14,343 bases of DNA, taken from contig PDSN01000096.1 in NCBI GenBank assembly GCA_002748505.1, positions 1 to 14,343 of the forward strand. The letters are read 5' to 3'. Under the pieces are notes generated by a model. The model ran no database searches, had not been told where the DNA came from, and worked only from the letters and a program-made list of their open reading frames with translations. This stretch comes from Gammaproteobacteria bacterium. Its GTDB lineage: Bacteria; Pseudomonadota; Gammaproteobacteria; Pseudomonadales; Halieaceae. Shown here piece by piece: positions 1 to 7,648 of the stretch; within the stretch, counting starts at the first letter, position 1; each line of letters begins with the position of its first letter. Position numbers and translations under genes: made by a program.

Positions 1-20
1 CCGCGGTTTTTGCGAATACT

Positions 21-30
21 TTGCTATACT
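21..30 (+). promoter_or_regulatory. Probable extended -10 promoter of the YtjB-like gene
   Basis: The sequence TTTGCTATACT carries TATACT (25-30), one mismatch from TATAAT, preceded by TGC, which is the extended -10 pattern TGn. A transcript would start near 36-38, about 30 nt before the ATG at 69. The -35 region falls at the window edge and shows nothing convincing, which an extended -10 can tolerate. This is inference from a short motif. Confidence 0.4.
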
Positions 31-68
31 TCACATTCTACCTTAACTTTGCCCTACAACTAGCTGCC

Positions 69-1313
69 ATGTTATTTAACTTTAGCCACCAATCTCTTGC
101 TCATCAGGTGGGTGTTATTGCCGCGACACTGTGTTTTTTGGTCTGCGGTGCGGTCATCAGTTTAACCTCTGTCGCCGTGCACAACTTGCAATCCCAGCAA
201 GTATCAGAGCGGGGCGAAGCCCTGTCACAACAGCTTGCCAGTGAGGTCAACGCAGCACTGGAAACCGGGGACTTACTGGGAATTGCCGCAATTTTGCAGC
301 GATATATCGACAATAACACGGCAATCGAAGCAGCGGTCTACGATCTCGACCGCAAGCCATTGGCCAGAGTTGGCAAGCTGGACACGGCCACCTCGCGCTA
401 CTTTCCCCAGCCCTTGCTTATTGGCACCGACAGTGCCGGAGAACTTGTGGTCGGTATAGATATGAGCCGGGCCACACAGGCGCGCCAACGGGCTAATTTG
501 GCCATATTCGGCCTTGCTCTACTGCTCAGTTTCGGGGTGTACTGGATAGCGCGCTATTTTGGGCAGAAACACAGTGAAGAGCTGTTAGTGGCCTATGATC
601 GCATCACTCTAAACCAAAAGCCCATGAGTCGAGACAAAAACGAGTGGCACCAGTTAAAAGCCGCCATTGACGGCCTGCCCCTTGACCTGCTCAACGCCAA
701 ACAGGCCAGTCCGCCCGCCGTAGAGCACTACAAACAGGCTGCGGTGCTGTATATTCAGCTCGATAGCCTCGCGAATTATGTTGAAACGCTGGATGAAACC
801 GCACTGACCCGCTACACACACCAACTGCACCAAATCATCTATGGTGCGGCGGGATTTTACCAGGGCTCGCTGGAGGTGGTACGTCAGTTCGGTTTGGCGG
901 TGTTTTTCAGTGGCGGCAATAAGGCGGGGAGCCCGGCCTTTCGCGCAGCGTCCTGCGCCTGGCTTATTCAGGAGCTGGCGGCGGAGTACCGCAAGAAAAG
1001 CCGTTTGGGCATGAACCTGTTCATGGCGGTATCGGTCAGTGATGCCGGACGCGGCGGGGAAGGGGACATCTATCCCGATCTCTACACCCAGCACGAAATC
1101 GACGAGCTACAACAGCTCTGCGCCAATAAGCCGCCCCGGGTTCTGCTCACGCAATCGGCGCAAACCGACGGCGACATTGTCAACCGTATCAGCACCCTCG
1201 AAACCGACCTTGGCAACAGCGTCACCATTGACACCTTCGAACAGCCCTACGACGACCTGCTGGAACGCCAGCTACACCTGGTGTGGCAACGCAATTTAGC
1301 GGTCAAAAAATAA
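69..1313 (+). CDS. YtjB/Smp-like inner-membrane protein with a degenerate nucleotide-cyclase-like C-terminal domain
   Basis: This is a 414-residue membrane protein of unknown function. A first membrane helix (about residues 14-36) is followed by a periplasmic stretch (37-141) containing VYDLDRKPLAR. That stretch matches in layout and wording the periplasmic part of E. coli YtjB/Smp. A second helix follows (142-164). YtjB proper ends soon after this point at about 214 aa; here about 250 cytoplasmic residues follow. Residues 223-390 (YIQLDSLANYVETLDE, then QGSLEVVRQFGLAVFF, then a dispersed C-terminal part) have the order of a class III adenylate/guanylate cyclase fold. However, the metal-binding Asp expected in the second motif (normally IGD) is replaced (FGL), so catalysis is unlikely. 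I chose the ATG at 69 over the in-frame TTG at 21 because the TTG lies inside the probable -10 box; no good ribosome-binding site precedes either. The gene converges on parC, as in Pseudomonas-like genomes. Confidence 0.8.
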   Translation: MLFNFSHQSLAHQVGVIAATLCFLVCGAVISLTSVAVHNLQSQQVSERGEALSQQLASEVNAALETGDLLGIAAILQRYIDNNTAIEAAVYDLDRKPLARVGKLDTATSRYFPQPLLIGTDSAGELVVGIDMSRATQARQRANLAIFGLALLLSFGVYWIARYFGQKHSEELLVAYDRITLNQKPMSRDKNEWHQLKAAIDGLPLDLLNAKQASPPAVEHYKQAAVLYIQLDSLANYVETLDETALTRYTHQLHQIIYGAAGFYQGSLEVVRQFGLAVFFSGGNKAGSPAFRAASCAWLIQELAAEYRKKSRLGMNLFMAVSVSDAGRGGEGDIYPDLYTQHEIDELQQLCANKPPRVLLTQSAQTDGDIVNRISTLETDLGNSVTIDTFEQPYDDLLERQLHLVWQRNLAVKK

Positions 1314-1351
1314 AGCGATTCGCTGAGTTAGCCTTCTTTTGTCTGCGAATC
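1305..1351 (-). terminator. Rho-independent terminator of parC
   Basis: Five bases after the parC stop, the minus strand can form a perfect 7-bp stem, GATTCGC (1345-1351) with GCGAATC (1317-1323). The loop is 21 nt. It is followed by GCTTTATTTTTT, an eleven-base stretch with nine T. The large loop is unusual; the T-run is convincing. The T-run is the complement of the last codons of the opposing YtjB-like gene, so the terminator overlaps its coding end. On the plus strand the hairpin is not followed by T, so it should act in one direction only. Confidence 0.6.
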
Positions 1352-1356
1352 AACCA

Positions 1357-3621
1357 TTATTCCACGGCAATAGAATCCACGCGCTGAAAACCGCGCGGCA
1401 GCTTATTGCCGCGACGACCCCGTTCGCCGTGGTAGTGCTCAAGCTCCGCAAATTTAAGGCGCAAATGGCGCTTGCCAGCGTGTACGATCAGGCTTTGCTG
1501 TTCCATAATCACCGCCACCGCGAGCATATACTCCTCGCGGCTTTGCACTCTGGCAGCGGGTATATTGATTATTTTATTGCCCTTCCCGCGCGCGAGCTGG
1601 GGCAGATCCGCCAGTGGGAACAGCAACAGCCGCCCTTCGTTACTCACCGCGGCGATATAACTGTCTTCCACATTGTCCACCAGCGCCGCCTGCAGTACGC
1701 GCCCCCCCTTAGGCAAGGTTAGCGCCGCTTTACCTGCGCGGTTTTTGGTCTGCAAATCACCCAGGGTGCTGATAAAACCGTAGCCCGCATCGGAAACAAG
1801 CAAACACCGCTGGGAATCGGCACCGGTGAGCACGCTTTCGAAAGTTGCCCCGGAAGGGGGGTTGATGCGTCCGGTCAGCGGCTCGCCCTGGCCACGAGCG
1901 GAGGGCAGGTTGTGCGTTGCCACCGTATAAGCTCTGCCGGTGGAATCTAAAATCACCACGGGCTGATTCGAACGCCCGGCAACGGATAATTTGTAACGAT
2001 CACCGGATTTATAACTCAGCGCAGCCGGGTCGATATCGTGGCCCTTGGCGGCGCGAATCCAGCCTTTTTCGGAAATCACCACGGTGATGGGATCGGCGCT
2101 CATTAAATCCAATTCACTAAAGGCAGTGGCTTCCTTGCGCTCGACAATTTGCGAGCGGCGCTCATCACCAAATTTCTCAGCGCAGGCTTTAAGCTCATTT
2201 TTGACCAGGGTTTTCAAACGCGCCGCGCTGCCGAGGATTTTTTCCAGGGTATCGCGCTCGGCGCTGAGTTCATCCTGCTCACCGCGGATTTTCATTTCTT
2301 CAAGCTTCGCCAGATTGCGCAGTTTTAGCTCTAAAATGGCTTCGGCCTGGATATCGGTCAAGCCAAAGCGCTTCATCAACGCCGGCTTGGGTTTATCCTC
2401 GGTGCGAATAATATGAATGACTTCGTCGATATTCAGGTAGGCGATCAAATAGCCTTCCAGAATATGCAAGCGCTTGCGCACCTTCTCCAGGCGGTGCTCC
2501 AGACGGCGGCGCACGGTGGCGATGCGAAACTCCAGCCATTCCTTGAGCAGCACATTAAGCGGCTTCACACCCGGGCGACCATCGGTGCCGATCACATTGA
2601 AATTCACCCGATAGGTACGCTCAAGGTCGGTGGTGGCAAACAAATGGCTCATCAATGCCTGCACATCCACTCGATTTGAGCGCGGCACAATCACCAGGCG
2701 AGTGGGGTTTTCATGGTCTGATTCATCCCGCAGATCCGCAACCATGGGCAGTTTTTTGCTGTGCATTTGCGCGGCGATTTGCTCAAGAATCTTCGAACCA
2801 GAAACCTGATAGGGCAGGGCGCTGACAACGATTTCACCCTGCTCGCGCTCCCATGCCGCGCGCATCCGCATCGAACCGCGCCCGGTTTCATACATGGCCT
2901 GAATATCTTTCGCCGCGGTGATGATCTCCGCATCGGTCGGGTAATCCGGCCCTTTGATGTGTTGGCACAGGTCGGCCACGCTTGCCTTGGGCGCTTCTAA
3001 TAAATGCACCGCGGCACTGACAACTTCACGCAGATTGTGCGGCGGAATATCCGTCGCCATGCCCACGGCGATGCCGGTTGTACCGTTGAGCAATAGGTTG
3101 GGCACTTGCGCAGGCAGCACTGCTGGCTCATCCAGCGTACCATCAAAGTTAGCCGTCCAGTCCACCGTGCCTTGCCCCAGCTCCGAGAGCAACACATCCG
3201 CGTAGGCAGTGAGGCGTGATTCGGTATAACGCATGGCGGCAAAGGATTTGGGATCATCCGCTGAGCCCCAGTTACCCTGGCCATCGATCAAGGGATAGCG
3301 ATAGCTAAAGGACTGTGCCATCAGCACCATCGCTTCGTAGGCGGCGCTATCGCCGTGGGGGTGAAACTTACCGATCACATCACCCACGGTGCGCGCGGAC
3401 TTCTTAAATTTCGCGCTGGCTTTTAAGCCCAACTCGCTCATGGCGTAGATGATACGCCGCTGCACAGGTTTCAGACCATCACCTATATGGGGCAGGGCAC
3501 GGTCTAAAATGACGTACATGGAGTAGTCAAGGTAGGCTTTTTCAGCATATTGCTTTAGAGATACCTGCTCGACATCATCCGCCGAGGGGTCATCAATGAC
3601 GGGATCGTCAAAATCGGTCAC
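1357..3621 (-). CDS. parC: DNA topoisomerase IV subunit A
   Basis: This is the breakage-reunion subunit of topoisomerase IV, which with ParE unlinks daughter chromosomes. It has 754 residues (E. coli 752). The N-terminal winged-helix/tower part has YSMYVI, GDGLKPVQRR and the quinolone-resistance region HPHGDSAAYEAM. The catalytic Tyr is in MRYTE at about residue 132. The shorter ParC-type C-terminal beta-pinwheel follows, without the glycine-rich GyrA box, which favours ParC over GyrA. The quinolone positions equivalent to E. coli S80 and E84 are S92 and E96, the wild-type residues. The start is GTG, supported by AAAGGA about 9 nt upstream; translation from it gives the expected acidic N-terminus before the family core. 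It follows the cyclic-nucleotide-binding protein gene by 81 nt in the same direction. parE is not in the window. Confidence 0.97.
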   Translation of the reverse strand: MTDFDDPVIDDPSADDVEQVSLKQYAEKAYLDYSMYVILDRALPHIGDGLKPVQRRIIYAMSELGLKASAKFKKSARTVGDVIGKFHPHGDSAAYEAMVLMAQSFSYRYPLIDGQGNWGSADDPKSFAAMRYTESRLTAYADVLLSELGQGTVDWTANFDGTLDEPAVLPAQVPNLLLNGTTGIAVGMATDIPPHNLREVVSAAVHLLEAPKASVADLCQHIKGPDYPTDAEIITAAKDIQAMYETGRGSMRMRAAWEREQGEIVVSALPYQVSGSKILEQIAAQMHSKKLPMVADLRDESDHENPTRLVIVPRSNRVDVQALMSHLFATTDLERTYRVNFNVIGTDGRPGVKPLNVLLKEWLEFRIATVRRRLEHRLEKVRKRLHILEGYLIAYLNIDEVIHIIRTEDKPKPALMKRFGLTDIQAEAILELKLRNLAKLEEMKIRGEQDELSAERDTLEKILGSAARLKTLVKNELKACAEKFGDERRSQIVERKEATAFSELDLMSADPITVVISEKGWIRAAKGHDIDPAALSYKSGDRYKLSVAGRSNQPVVILDSTGRAYTVATHNLPSARGQGEPLTGRINPPSGATFESVLTGADSQRCLLVSDAGYGFISTLGDLQTKNRAGKAALTLPKGGRVLQAALVDNVEDSYIAAVSNEGRLLLFPLADLPQLARGKGNKIINIPAARVQSREEYMLAVAVIMEQQSLIVHAGKRHLRLKFAELEHYHGERGRRGNKLPRGFQRVDSIAVE

Positions 3622-3662
3622 GGGACGTTTTCCTTTGTATCACGCGCCCGCAAAACATCCAA

Positions 3663-3685
3663 CGCCGCGGTGAACACCTGCGGCG
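3663..3685 (-). other. GC-rich hairpin in the gap before parC
   Basis: CGCCGC (3663-3668) pairs with GCGGCG (3680-3685). The helix continues with GGT/ACC after one bulged base, giving 9 bp closed by a 4-nt loop. It lies 17 nt after the stop of the preceding gene and about 40 nt before the parC start. No T-run follows on either strand, so it is not a typical terminator. It could protect or separate the two parts of a joint transcript, or be chance in GC-rich DNA. Confidence 0.35.
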
Positions 3686-3702
3686 GGCTGCGTATAGCGC
3701 GA

Positions 3703-4515
3703 TTACTCTTCAGTCTTTGAACTTTGCAAACCGACAAGCTGCTCGTTGAGATTAACGATAGAGTTCGCCATATCCACCAACAGACTGTGAATGGTCGCCG
3801 GATTGGAGCGGATCAGATCAGTGAACTGTTCCTTAGGCACTTTAACCACTGAGCAGCGCGTCTTAGCGGTAATTGTGGCGCTGCGGTCGGCTCGGGTCAA
3901 GGCAGCCATCGCACCAAAAATTTCACCCGCATTCACGCGCCCCACAACCACGCCATCAACCGAGGCCTCGGCGACACCTTCGGACAGGTTAAACACATAA
4001 TCGGCGCGCTCGCCCTGGCGAATAATAATCTCACCCGGCTCAAAACGCTCAAAACCCGGTGTACTCTGGCAATCCTGTTCCGTGCGCGCCGCAGCGACGC
4101 GCATCACCAGACCTGCGTAGGTAATCAGTAAACGTGTCCACAGTTTTACCGCGTCGGTATTTTCAAACACGCGGCGCATGAATTCCAGGGTAGGGTAGCT
4201 GGCCACTCGCGCGCCGGTGTCAGAGCCGTAGTGCACCGTGGCATTTTCGCTGGTATTACCGGTGATATCCGGCAGCAAAATATCGCCCTCATCAAGCACA
4301 TACACGCTGCGCTGCTGATACCGCACGGCAATGGAGCCCTGTTCAACCACGTACAGTTTACTGCCATCAAAACCGCGAAAATCACCTTCGCGAGTCACCG
4401 GCACGTCCATGTAAATAGGGGGAATGTTAACAATACCCAACAGAGCGTCTACCAACCGCTTCTTCTGACGCCCCAGAATATTGAAATCTTCTGTCAATTC
4501 AAGGCTAGCGAGCAT
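3703..4515 (-). CDS. Cyclic-nucleotide-binding-domain protein without an output domain
   Basis: This is a soluble 270-residue protein. Residues 155-245 form a cyclic-nucleotide-binding (cNBD) fold of the CRP/PKA-regulatory type. FEPGEIIIRQGERAD opens the barrel, and the phosphate-binding-cassette region GEIFGAMAALTRADRSATI (197-215) keeps the Glu and the Arg-Ser pair typical of ligand-binding members. The N-terminal half (about 40-100, with YVVEQGSIAVRY and VLDEGDIL) looks like a second, degenerate barrel. There is no helix-turn-helix, GGDEF, EAL, kinase or membrane segment, so it is not a CRP/FNR transcription factor. The ATG at 4515 has AGGAG 6 nt upstream; the TTG two codons earlier directly abuts that AGGAG and is too close. 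The gene is divergent from elaA and lies upstream of parC. Partner and ligand are unknown; cAMP or cGMP are possible. Confidence 0.85.
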   Translation of the reverse strand: MLASLELTEDFNILGRQKKRLVDALLGIVNIPPIYMDVPVTREGDFRGFDGSKLYVVEQGSIAVRYQQRSVYVLDEGDILLPDITGNTSENATVHYGSDTGARVASYPTLEFMRRVFENTDAVKLWTRLLITYAGLVMRVAAARTEQDCQSTPGFERFEPGEIIIRQGERADYVFNLSEGVAEASVDGVVVGRVNAGEIFGAMAALTRADRSATITAKTRCSVVKVPKEQFTDLIRSNPATIHSLLVDMANSIVNLNEQLVGLQSSKTEE

Positions 4516-4674
4516 CAGCAACTCCTATTGAAACTACAAATGAAAAACTGCGCTGCCAAACCATGCCAAAACGACATTAACAACAAAAACAACGCTCTTA
4601 AGCATGTTGTACCGCAACTTGGTGACGCACACAACAACGGGTGTGTAATATGTTCAGTTTCCCGGGCGACTTTC

Positions 4675-4690
4675 TATACAAAAGGGTATA
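4675..4690 (+). promoter_or_regulatory. Palindrome framing the elaA ribosome-binding site
   Basis: TATAC and GTATA flank AAAAGG as a perfect 5-bp inverted repeat. The repeat places most of the elaA Shine-Dalgarno sequence (AAAAGGG, ending 7 nt before the ATG) in its loop. The left arm extended by one base (TATACA) also resembles a -10 box, which would give a very short leader. It could be a weak operator or a translation hairpin; five A/T-rich base pairs are a modest signal. Confidence 0.3.
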
Positions 4691-4693
4691 AAC

Positions 4694-5155
4694 ATGGCAA
4701 CCGGCCCCATCCTTTGGCATTGTGACCGCCTCGAAACCTTAAGTACCCCGCGCCTGTATCAGATATTACAACTGCGTGCACAAGTATTTGTGGTGGAGCA
4801 GGACTGCGCCTATCTGGACATCGACGGACAAGACATACACGCGTTTCACCTCTACGCCACTGATGCAGAAAATGAACTGCTTGCCTACCAACGCCTGCTG
4901 CCGCCCACGCCACAAAACCCGAACAGCCATATTGGCCGCGTTGTGGTCGCGCCAAAGGCGCGGGGGCAGAACTTAGGTAAGGAACTGGTCGAACGGGGTA
5001 TTGCAGAAAACCTGCGCCGCTGGCCCAACGCCCCCATCCATATTGGCGCACAGGCTTATCTCAAACGTTTTTACGGCGAATTGGGCTTTGTGCGCTGTGG
5101 TGAGGATTACGACGAGGACGGGATTCCCCATTTGCCAATGGTGTACAAGGGATAA
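4694..5155 (+). CDS. elaA: GNAT-family N-acetyltransferase, ElaA type
   Basis: This is a cytoplasmic GNAT acetyltransferase of 153 residues, the same length as E. coli ElaA. Family signatures run along the whole chain: QLRAQVFVVEQDCAYLDIDG (27-46) near the N-terminus, then the acetyl-CoA pyrophosphate loop in GRVVVAPKARGQNLGKEL (81-98, R/Q-x-x-G-x-G/A type). After these come IGAQAYLKRFYGELGF (117-132) and the ending EDGIPHLPMV. The physiological substrate of ElaA is not established. AAAAGGG gives a good ribosome-binding site 7 nt before the ATG. The gene stands alone, divergent from the cNBD-protein gene (178-bp gap) and convergent with dtd (97-bp gap). No T-tailed terminator is visible after it. 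Confidence 0.92.
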   Translation: MATGPILWHCDRLETLSTPRLYQILQLRAQVFVVEQDCAYLDIDGQDIHAFHLYATDAENELLAYQRLLPPTPQNPNSHIGRVVVAPKARGQNLGKELVERGIAENLRRWPNAPIHIGAQAYLKRFYGELGFVRCGEDYDEDGIPHLPMVYKG

Positions 5156-5252
5156 TTACCCGCGCCACTCTTTCGAAGAACAGCTCCCAGTGCCCGCACG
5201 GGTAGAAGGAGGGTGGTTTCAGGGTTGACGCCCTCGAGGGGCGAAAGGAGTA

Positions 5253-5690
5253 TCACAGCTCCAGCAAAAACGTCACCGGCCCATCGTTGCACAGCGACAC
5301 CTGCATATCCGCGCCAAAACGGCCGGCGGCGGTGTTGGGGTGACGCTGGCGAAGGCTTTGCAATAACTGGTCGTAAAGAAGCTCGGCATCAGCCGGCGGC
5401 ATGGCGGAGGAAAAACTGGGGCGCAATCCCTTGCGGGTATCGGCGGACAGGGTAAATTGCGACACCAGCAACACGCCACCGGCAATATCGCGCACGCTGG
5501 CATTCATACGACCTTGCTGATCGGCAAACACGCGATAATTGAGAACTTTCTCCAGCAGACGCTCACCGGCGGCCAGGTCGTCGTCTTTATCCAGCCCCAA
5601 CAACACCAGTAAACCCGCTCCGATTTCGCCGACAGTCTCACCGTCAACTACCACCCGCGCCTCGCTGACGCGTTGCAGCAGGGCGCGCAT
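5253..5690 (-). CDS. dtd: D-aminoacyl-tRNA deacylase
   Basis: This enzyme hydrolyses D-amino acids (and mischarged glycine) from tRNA, a chirality proofreading step in the cytoplasm. It has 145 residues, exactly the length of E. coli Dtd. Both family signatures are intact: SQFTLSAD at 77-84, and NDGPVT at 135-140, whose Gly-cisPro pair (137-138) forms the substrate-selecting loop of the partner subunit. The N-terminus MRALLQRVSEA is typical. Its ATG overlaps the typA TAA stop by one base (TAATG), so the two are very likely cotranscribed and translationally coupled. The gene ends in a convergent arrangement with elaA. Confidence 0.96.
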   Translation of the reverse strand: MRALLQRVSEARVVVDGETVGEIGAGLLVLLGLDKDDDLAAGERLLEKVLNYRVFADQQGRMNASVRDIAGGVLLVSQFTLSADTRKGLRPSFSSAMPPADAELLYDQLLQSLRQRHPNTAAGRFGADMQVSLCNDGPVTFLLEL

Positions 5691-7501
5691 TATACGCGCC
5701 CGGCGCGGCGGCGTTCGTGTTCTTTCAACAGCTTCTTGCGGATGCGAATACTCTCGGGCGTCACCTCCACCAGCTCATCGTCTTCGATAAACTCCAGCGC
5801 CTGTTCCAACGTGTGGCGCACCGGTGGGGTGAGCAGCAGGTTTTCGTCCGTACCGGCAGCGCGGATGTTGGTAAGCTGCTTGGCCTTGGTGGGGTTCACC
5901 GTGAGATCATTGTTGCGACTGTGCAGACCGATCACCTGACCTTCATAGACTTCCACATTGGGGTCGACAAACAGGCGGCCACGATCTTGCAGAGTAAACA
6001 GGGAATACGCCAGGGTTTTGCCCTTCACCATAGATACCAACACACCGTTACTGCGATGCACGATTTCCGCGCTGCTCACCGGGCCGTAGTGGTCGAATAT
6101 GTGGGTCATGATGCCGCTGCCAGAGGTCAGGGTGAGGAACAGTGAGCGAAAGCCGATCAAACCGCGGGCGGGCATGATGAACTCCAAACGCACACGACCT
6201 TTGCCATCGGGTACCATGTTTTTAAGCTCCGCGCGGCGTTGACCCAACTCTTCCATGACGCTGCCCTGATGGCTGTCTTCACAATCCACCACCAGTTGCT
6301 CGTAGGGCTCACACAACTCACCGTCAATTTCCTTTTGAATAACCTCAGGGCGCGATACGCCCAGCTCAAAACCTTCGCGGCGCATGGATTCAATCAGCAC
6401 CGATAGGTGCAGTTCACCCCGGCCAGAGACCACAAATTTGTCCGGGCTATCACCCTGCGCGACGCGCAGCGCCACGTTGTGAATCAATTCGCGGTCCAGG
6501 CGCTCTTTGATATTGCGCGAGGTGACGTATTTGCCCTCTTTGCCCGCAAAGGGCGAGTCGTTGACCTGAAAAGTCATGCTCACCGTGGGCTCATCCACGC
6601 TGAGCGCGGGCAGGGCTTCCACGTTGGCGGGGTCGCACAGGGTGTCGGAAATATTGAGCGCATTGATACCGGTGACACAGACAATATCACCCGCCTGGGC
6701 CTGCTCAACCTCCACCCGCTCAAGCCCCAAATAACCCATAACCTGCAAGACTTTGCCGTTGCGAGTCTGGCCTTCGCCGTCTATCAAGGTGACCTGGGTA
6801 TTGGGTTTTAAGTAACCGCGGGTGATTCGGCCAACGCCAATCACACCCACATAACTGGAATAATCCAGTGCGGAAATCTGCATTTGCAAGGGGCCGTCGA
6901 CGTCCACATCCGGCGCGGGCACGTGCTCGACAATGGTGTCAAACAGGGGTTTCATATCGCTGGCCATGTCCTCGTGTTCGATGCCGGCAATGCCTTCGAT
7001 TGCCGAGGTATACACGATAGGAAAATCAAGCTGCTCATCGGTGGCACCCAGGCGATCAAACAGATCAAACACCTGGTCGACTACCCAATCCGGGCGGGCG
7101 CCAGGGCGATCAATTTTGTTGACCACCACAATAGGACGCAAACCGCGCTCAAAGGCCTTGGCGGTGACAAAGCGAGTTTGCGGCATGGGGCCATCGACCG
7201 CATCCACCAACAGCAACACAGAATCAACCATGGACAGCACTCGCTCTACCTCGCCGCCAAAATCGGCGTGCCCTGGCGTGTCGACGATATTGATGCGGTA
7301 ATCCTGCCAGTTAATCGCGGTGTTTTTCGCCAGGATAGTAATGCCGCGTTCGCGCTCCTGGTCGTTGGAATCCATGATGCGCTCGGCACCTTCGCTGCGA
7401 CGATCAAGTGTGCCGGATTGCTGCAACAGGCAATCCACCAGGGTGGTTTTGCCGTGGTCAACGTGGGCGATGATGGCGATATTTCTAAGGCGGTCTATCA
7501 C
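5690..7501 (-). CDS. typA: Ribosome-associated GTPase BipA/TypA
   Basis: This translational GTPase related to EF-G assists ribosome assembly and stress growth. It has 603 residues (E. coli 607). The GTPase motifs are complete: G1 AHVDHGKTT (12-20), G2 ERGIT (51-55), G3 DTPGH (74-78), G4 NKID (128-131), G5 SAIEG (166-170). The EF-Tu-like domain II, EF-G-like domains (GRGELHLSVLIESMRREGFEL region) and the BipA-specific C-terminal domain follow in order. The start is GTG with GGAG 7 nt upstream; the protein begins MIDRLRNIAIIAHVDHGKT, as expected for the family. It has its own promoter in the 147-bp gap behind the tonB-like gene and heads a typA-dtd operon. Confidence 0.97.
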   Translation of the reverse strand: MIDRLRNIAIIAHVDHGKTTLVDCLLQQSGTLDRRSEGAERIMDSNDQERERGITILAKNTAINWQDYRINIVDTPGHADFGGEVERVLSMVDSVLLLVDAVDGPMPQTRFVTAKAFERGLRPIVVVNKIDRPGARPDWVVDQVFDLFDRLGATDEQLDFPIVYTSAIEGIAGIEHEDMASDMKPLFDTIVEHVPAPDVDVDGPLQMQISALDYSSYVGVIGVGRITRGYLKPNTQVTLIDGEGQTRNGKVLQVMGYLGLERVEVEQAQAGDIVCVTGINALNISDTLCDPANVEALPALSVDEPTVSMTFQVNDSPFAGKEGKYVTSRNIKERLDRELIHNVALRVAQGDSPDKFVVSGRGELHLSVLIESMRREGFELGVSRPEVIQKEIDGELCEPYEQLVVDCEDSHQGSVMEELGQRRAELKNMVPDGKGRVRLEFIMPARGLIGFRSLFLTLTSGSGIMTHIFDHYGPVSSAEIVHRSNGVLVSMVKGKTLAYSLFTLQDRGRLFVDPNVEVYEGQVIGLHSRNNDLTVNPTKAKQLTNIRAAGTDENLLLTPPVRHTLEQALEFIEDDELVEVTPESIRIRKKLLKEHERRRAGRV

Positions 7502-7530
7502 AGGAATGCTCCGGGGGAAAAATGCGGCGG

Positions 7531-7560
7531 ATTATACCGGAGTCCACAAGGCTTTGTCTG
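7531..7560 (-). promoter_or_regulatory. Sigma70 promoter of typA-dtd
   Basis: On the minus strand CAGACA (7555-7560; 4 of 6 matches to TTGACA) is followed after 18 nt by a perfect TATAAT (7531-7536). Transcription would begin near 7521-7525 and leave a leader of about 20-25 nt containing the GGAG ribosome-binding site. The box lies in the intergenic gap, at the right distance from the GTG start. This makes it the best-supported promoter in the window. Confidence 0.7.
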
Positions 7561-7648
7561 TGTTATTCCGCGAAATGATGCAGGGGCGACAAAGCATGCA
7601 GACTGTCGGCGGCGACGCCCCACGGGGTTGACGGACAAAGGCGCGCAG

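Noticed and set aside
21..68. TTG start for the YtjB-like protein 16 codons upstream
   Set aside because: The TTG is part of the probable extended -10 box, and the ATG at 69 gives a more usual N-terminus before the first membrane helix.
1357..3621. Quinolone-resistance substitutions in ParC
   Set aside because: The two key positions (S92 and E96, equivalent to E. coli S80 and E84) carry the sensitive-type residues.
4516..4521. TTG start for the cNBD protein
   Set aside because: It directly touches the AGGAG ribosome-binding site; the ATG two codons later has the correct 6-nt spacing.
4619..4649. Promoter TTGGTG-19 nt-TGTAAT upstream of elaA
   Set aside because: The spacing is too long and the -10 is poor; the evidence is insufficient to list it.
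5229..5243. CGCCC/GGGCG inverted repeat between elaA and dtd as a bidirectional terminator
   Set aside because: The stem is only 5 bp and neither strand has a following T-run.
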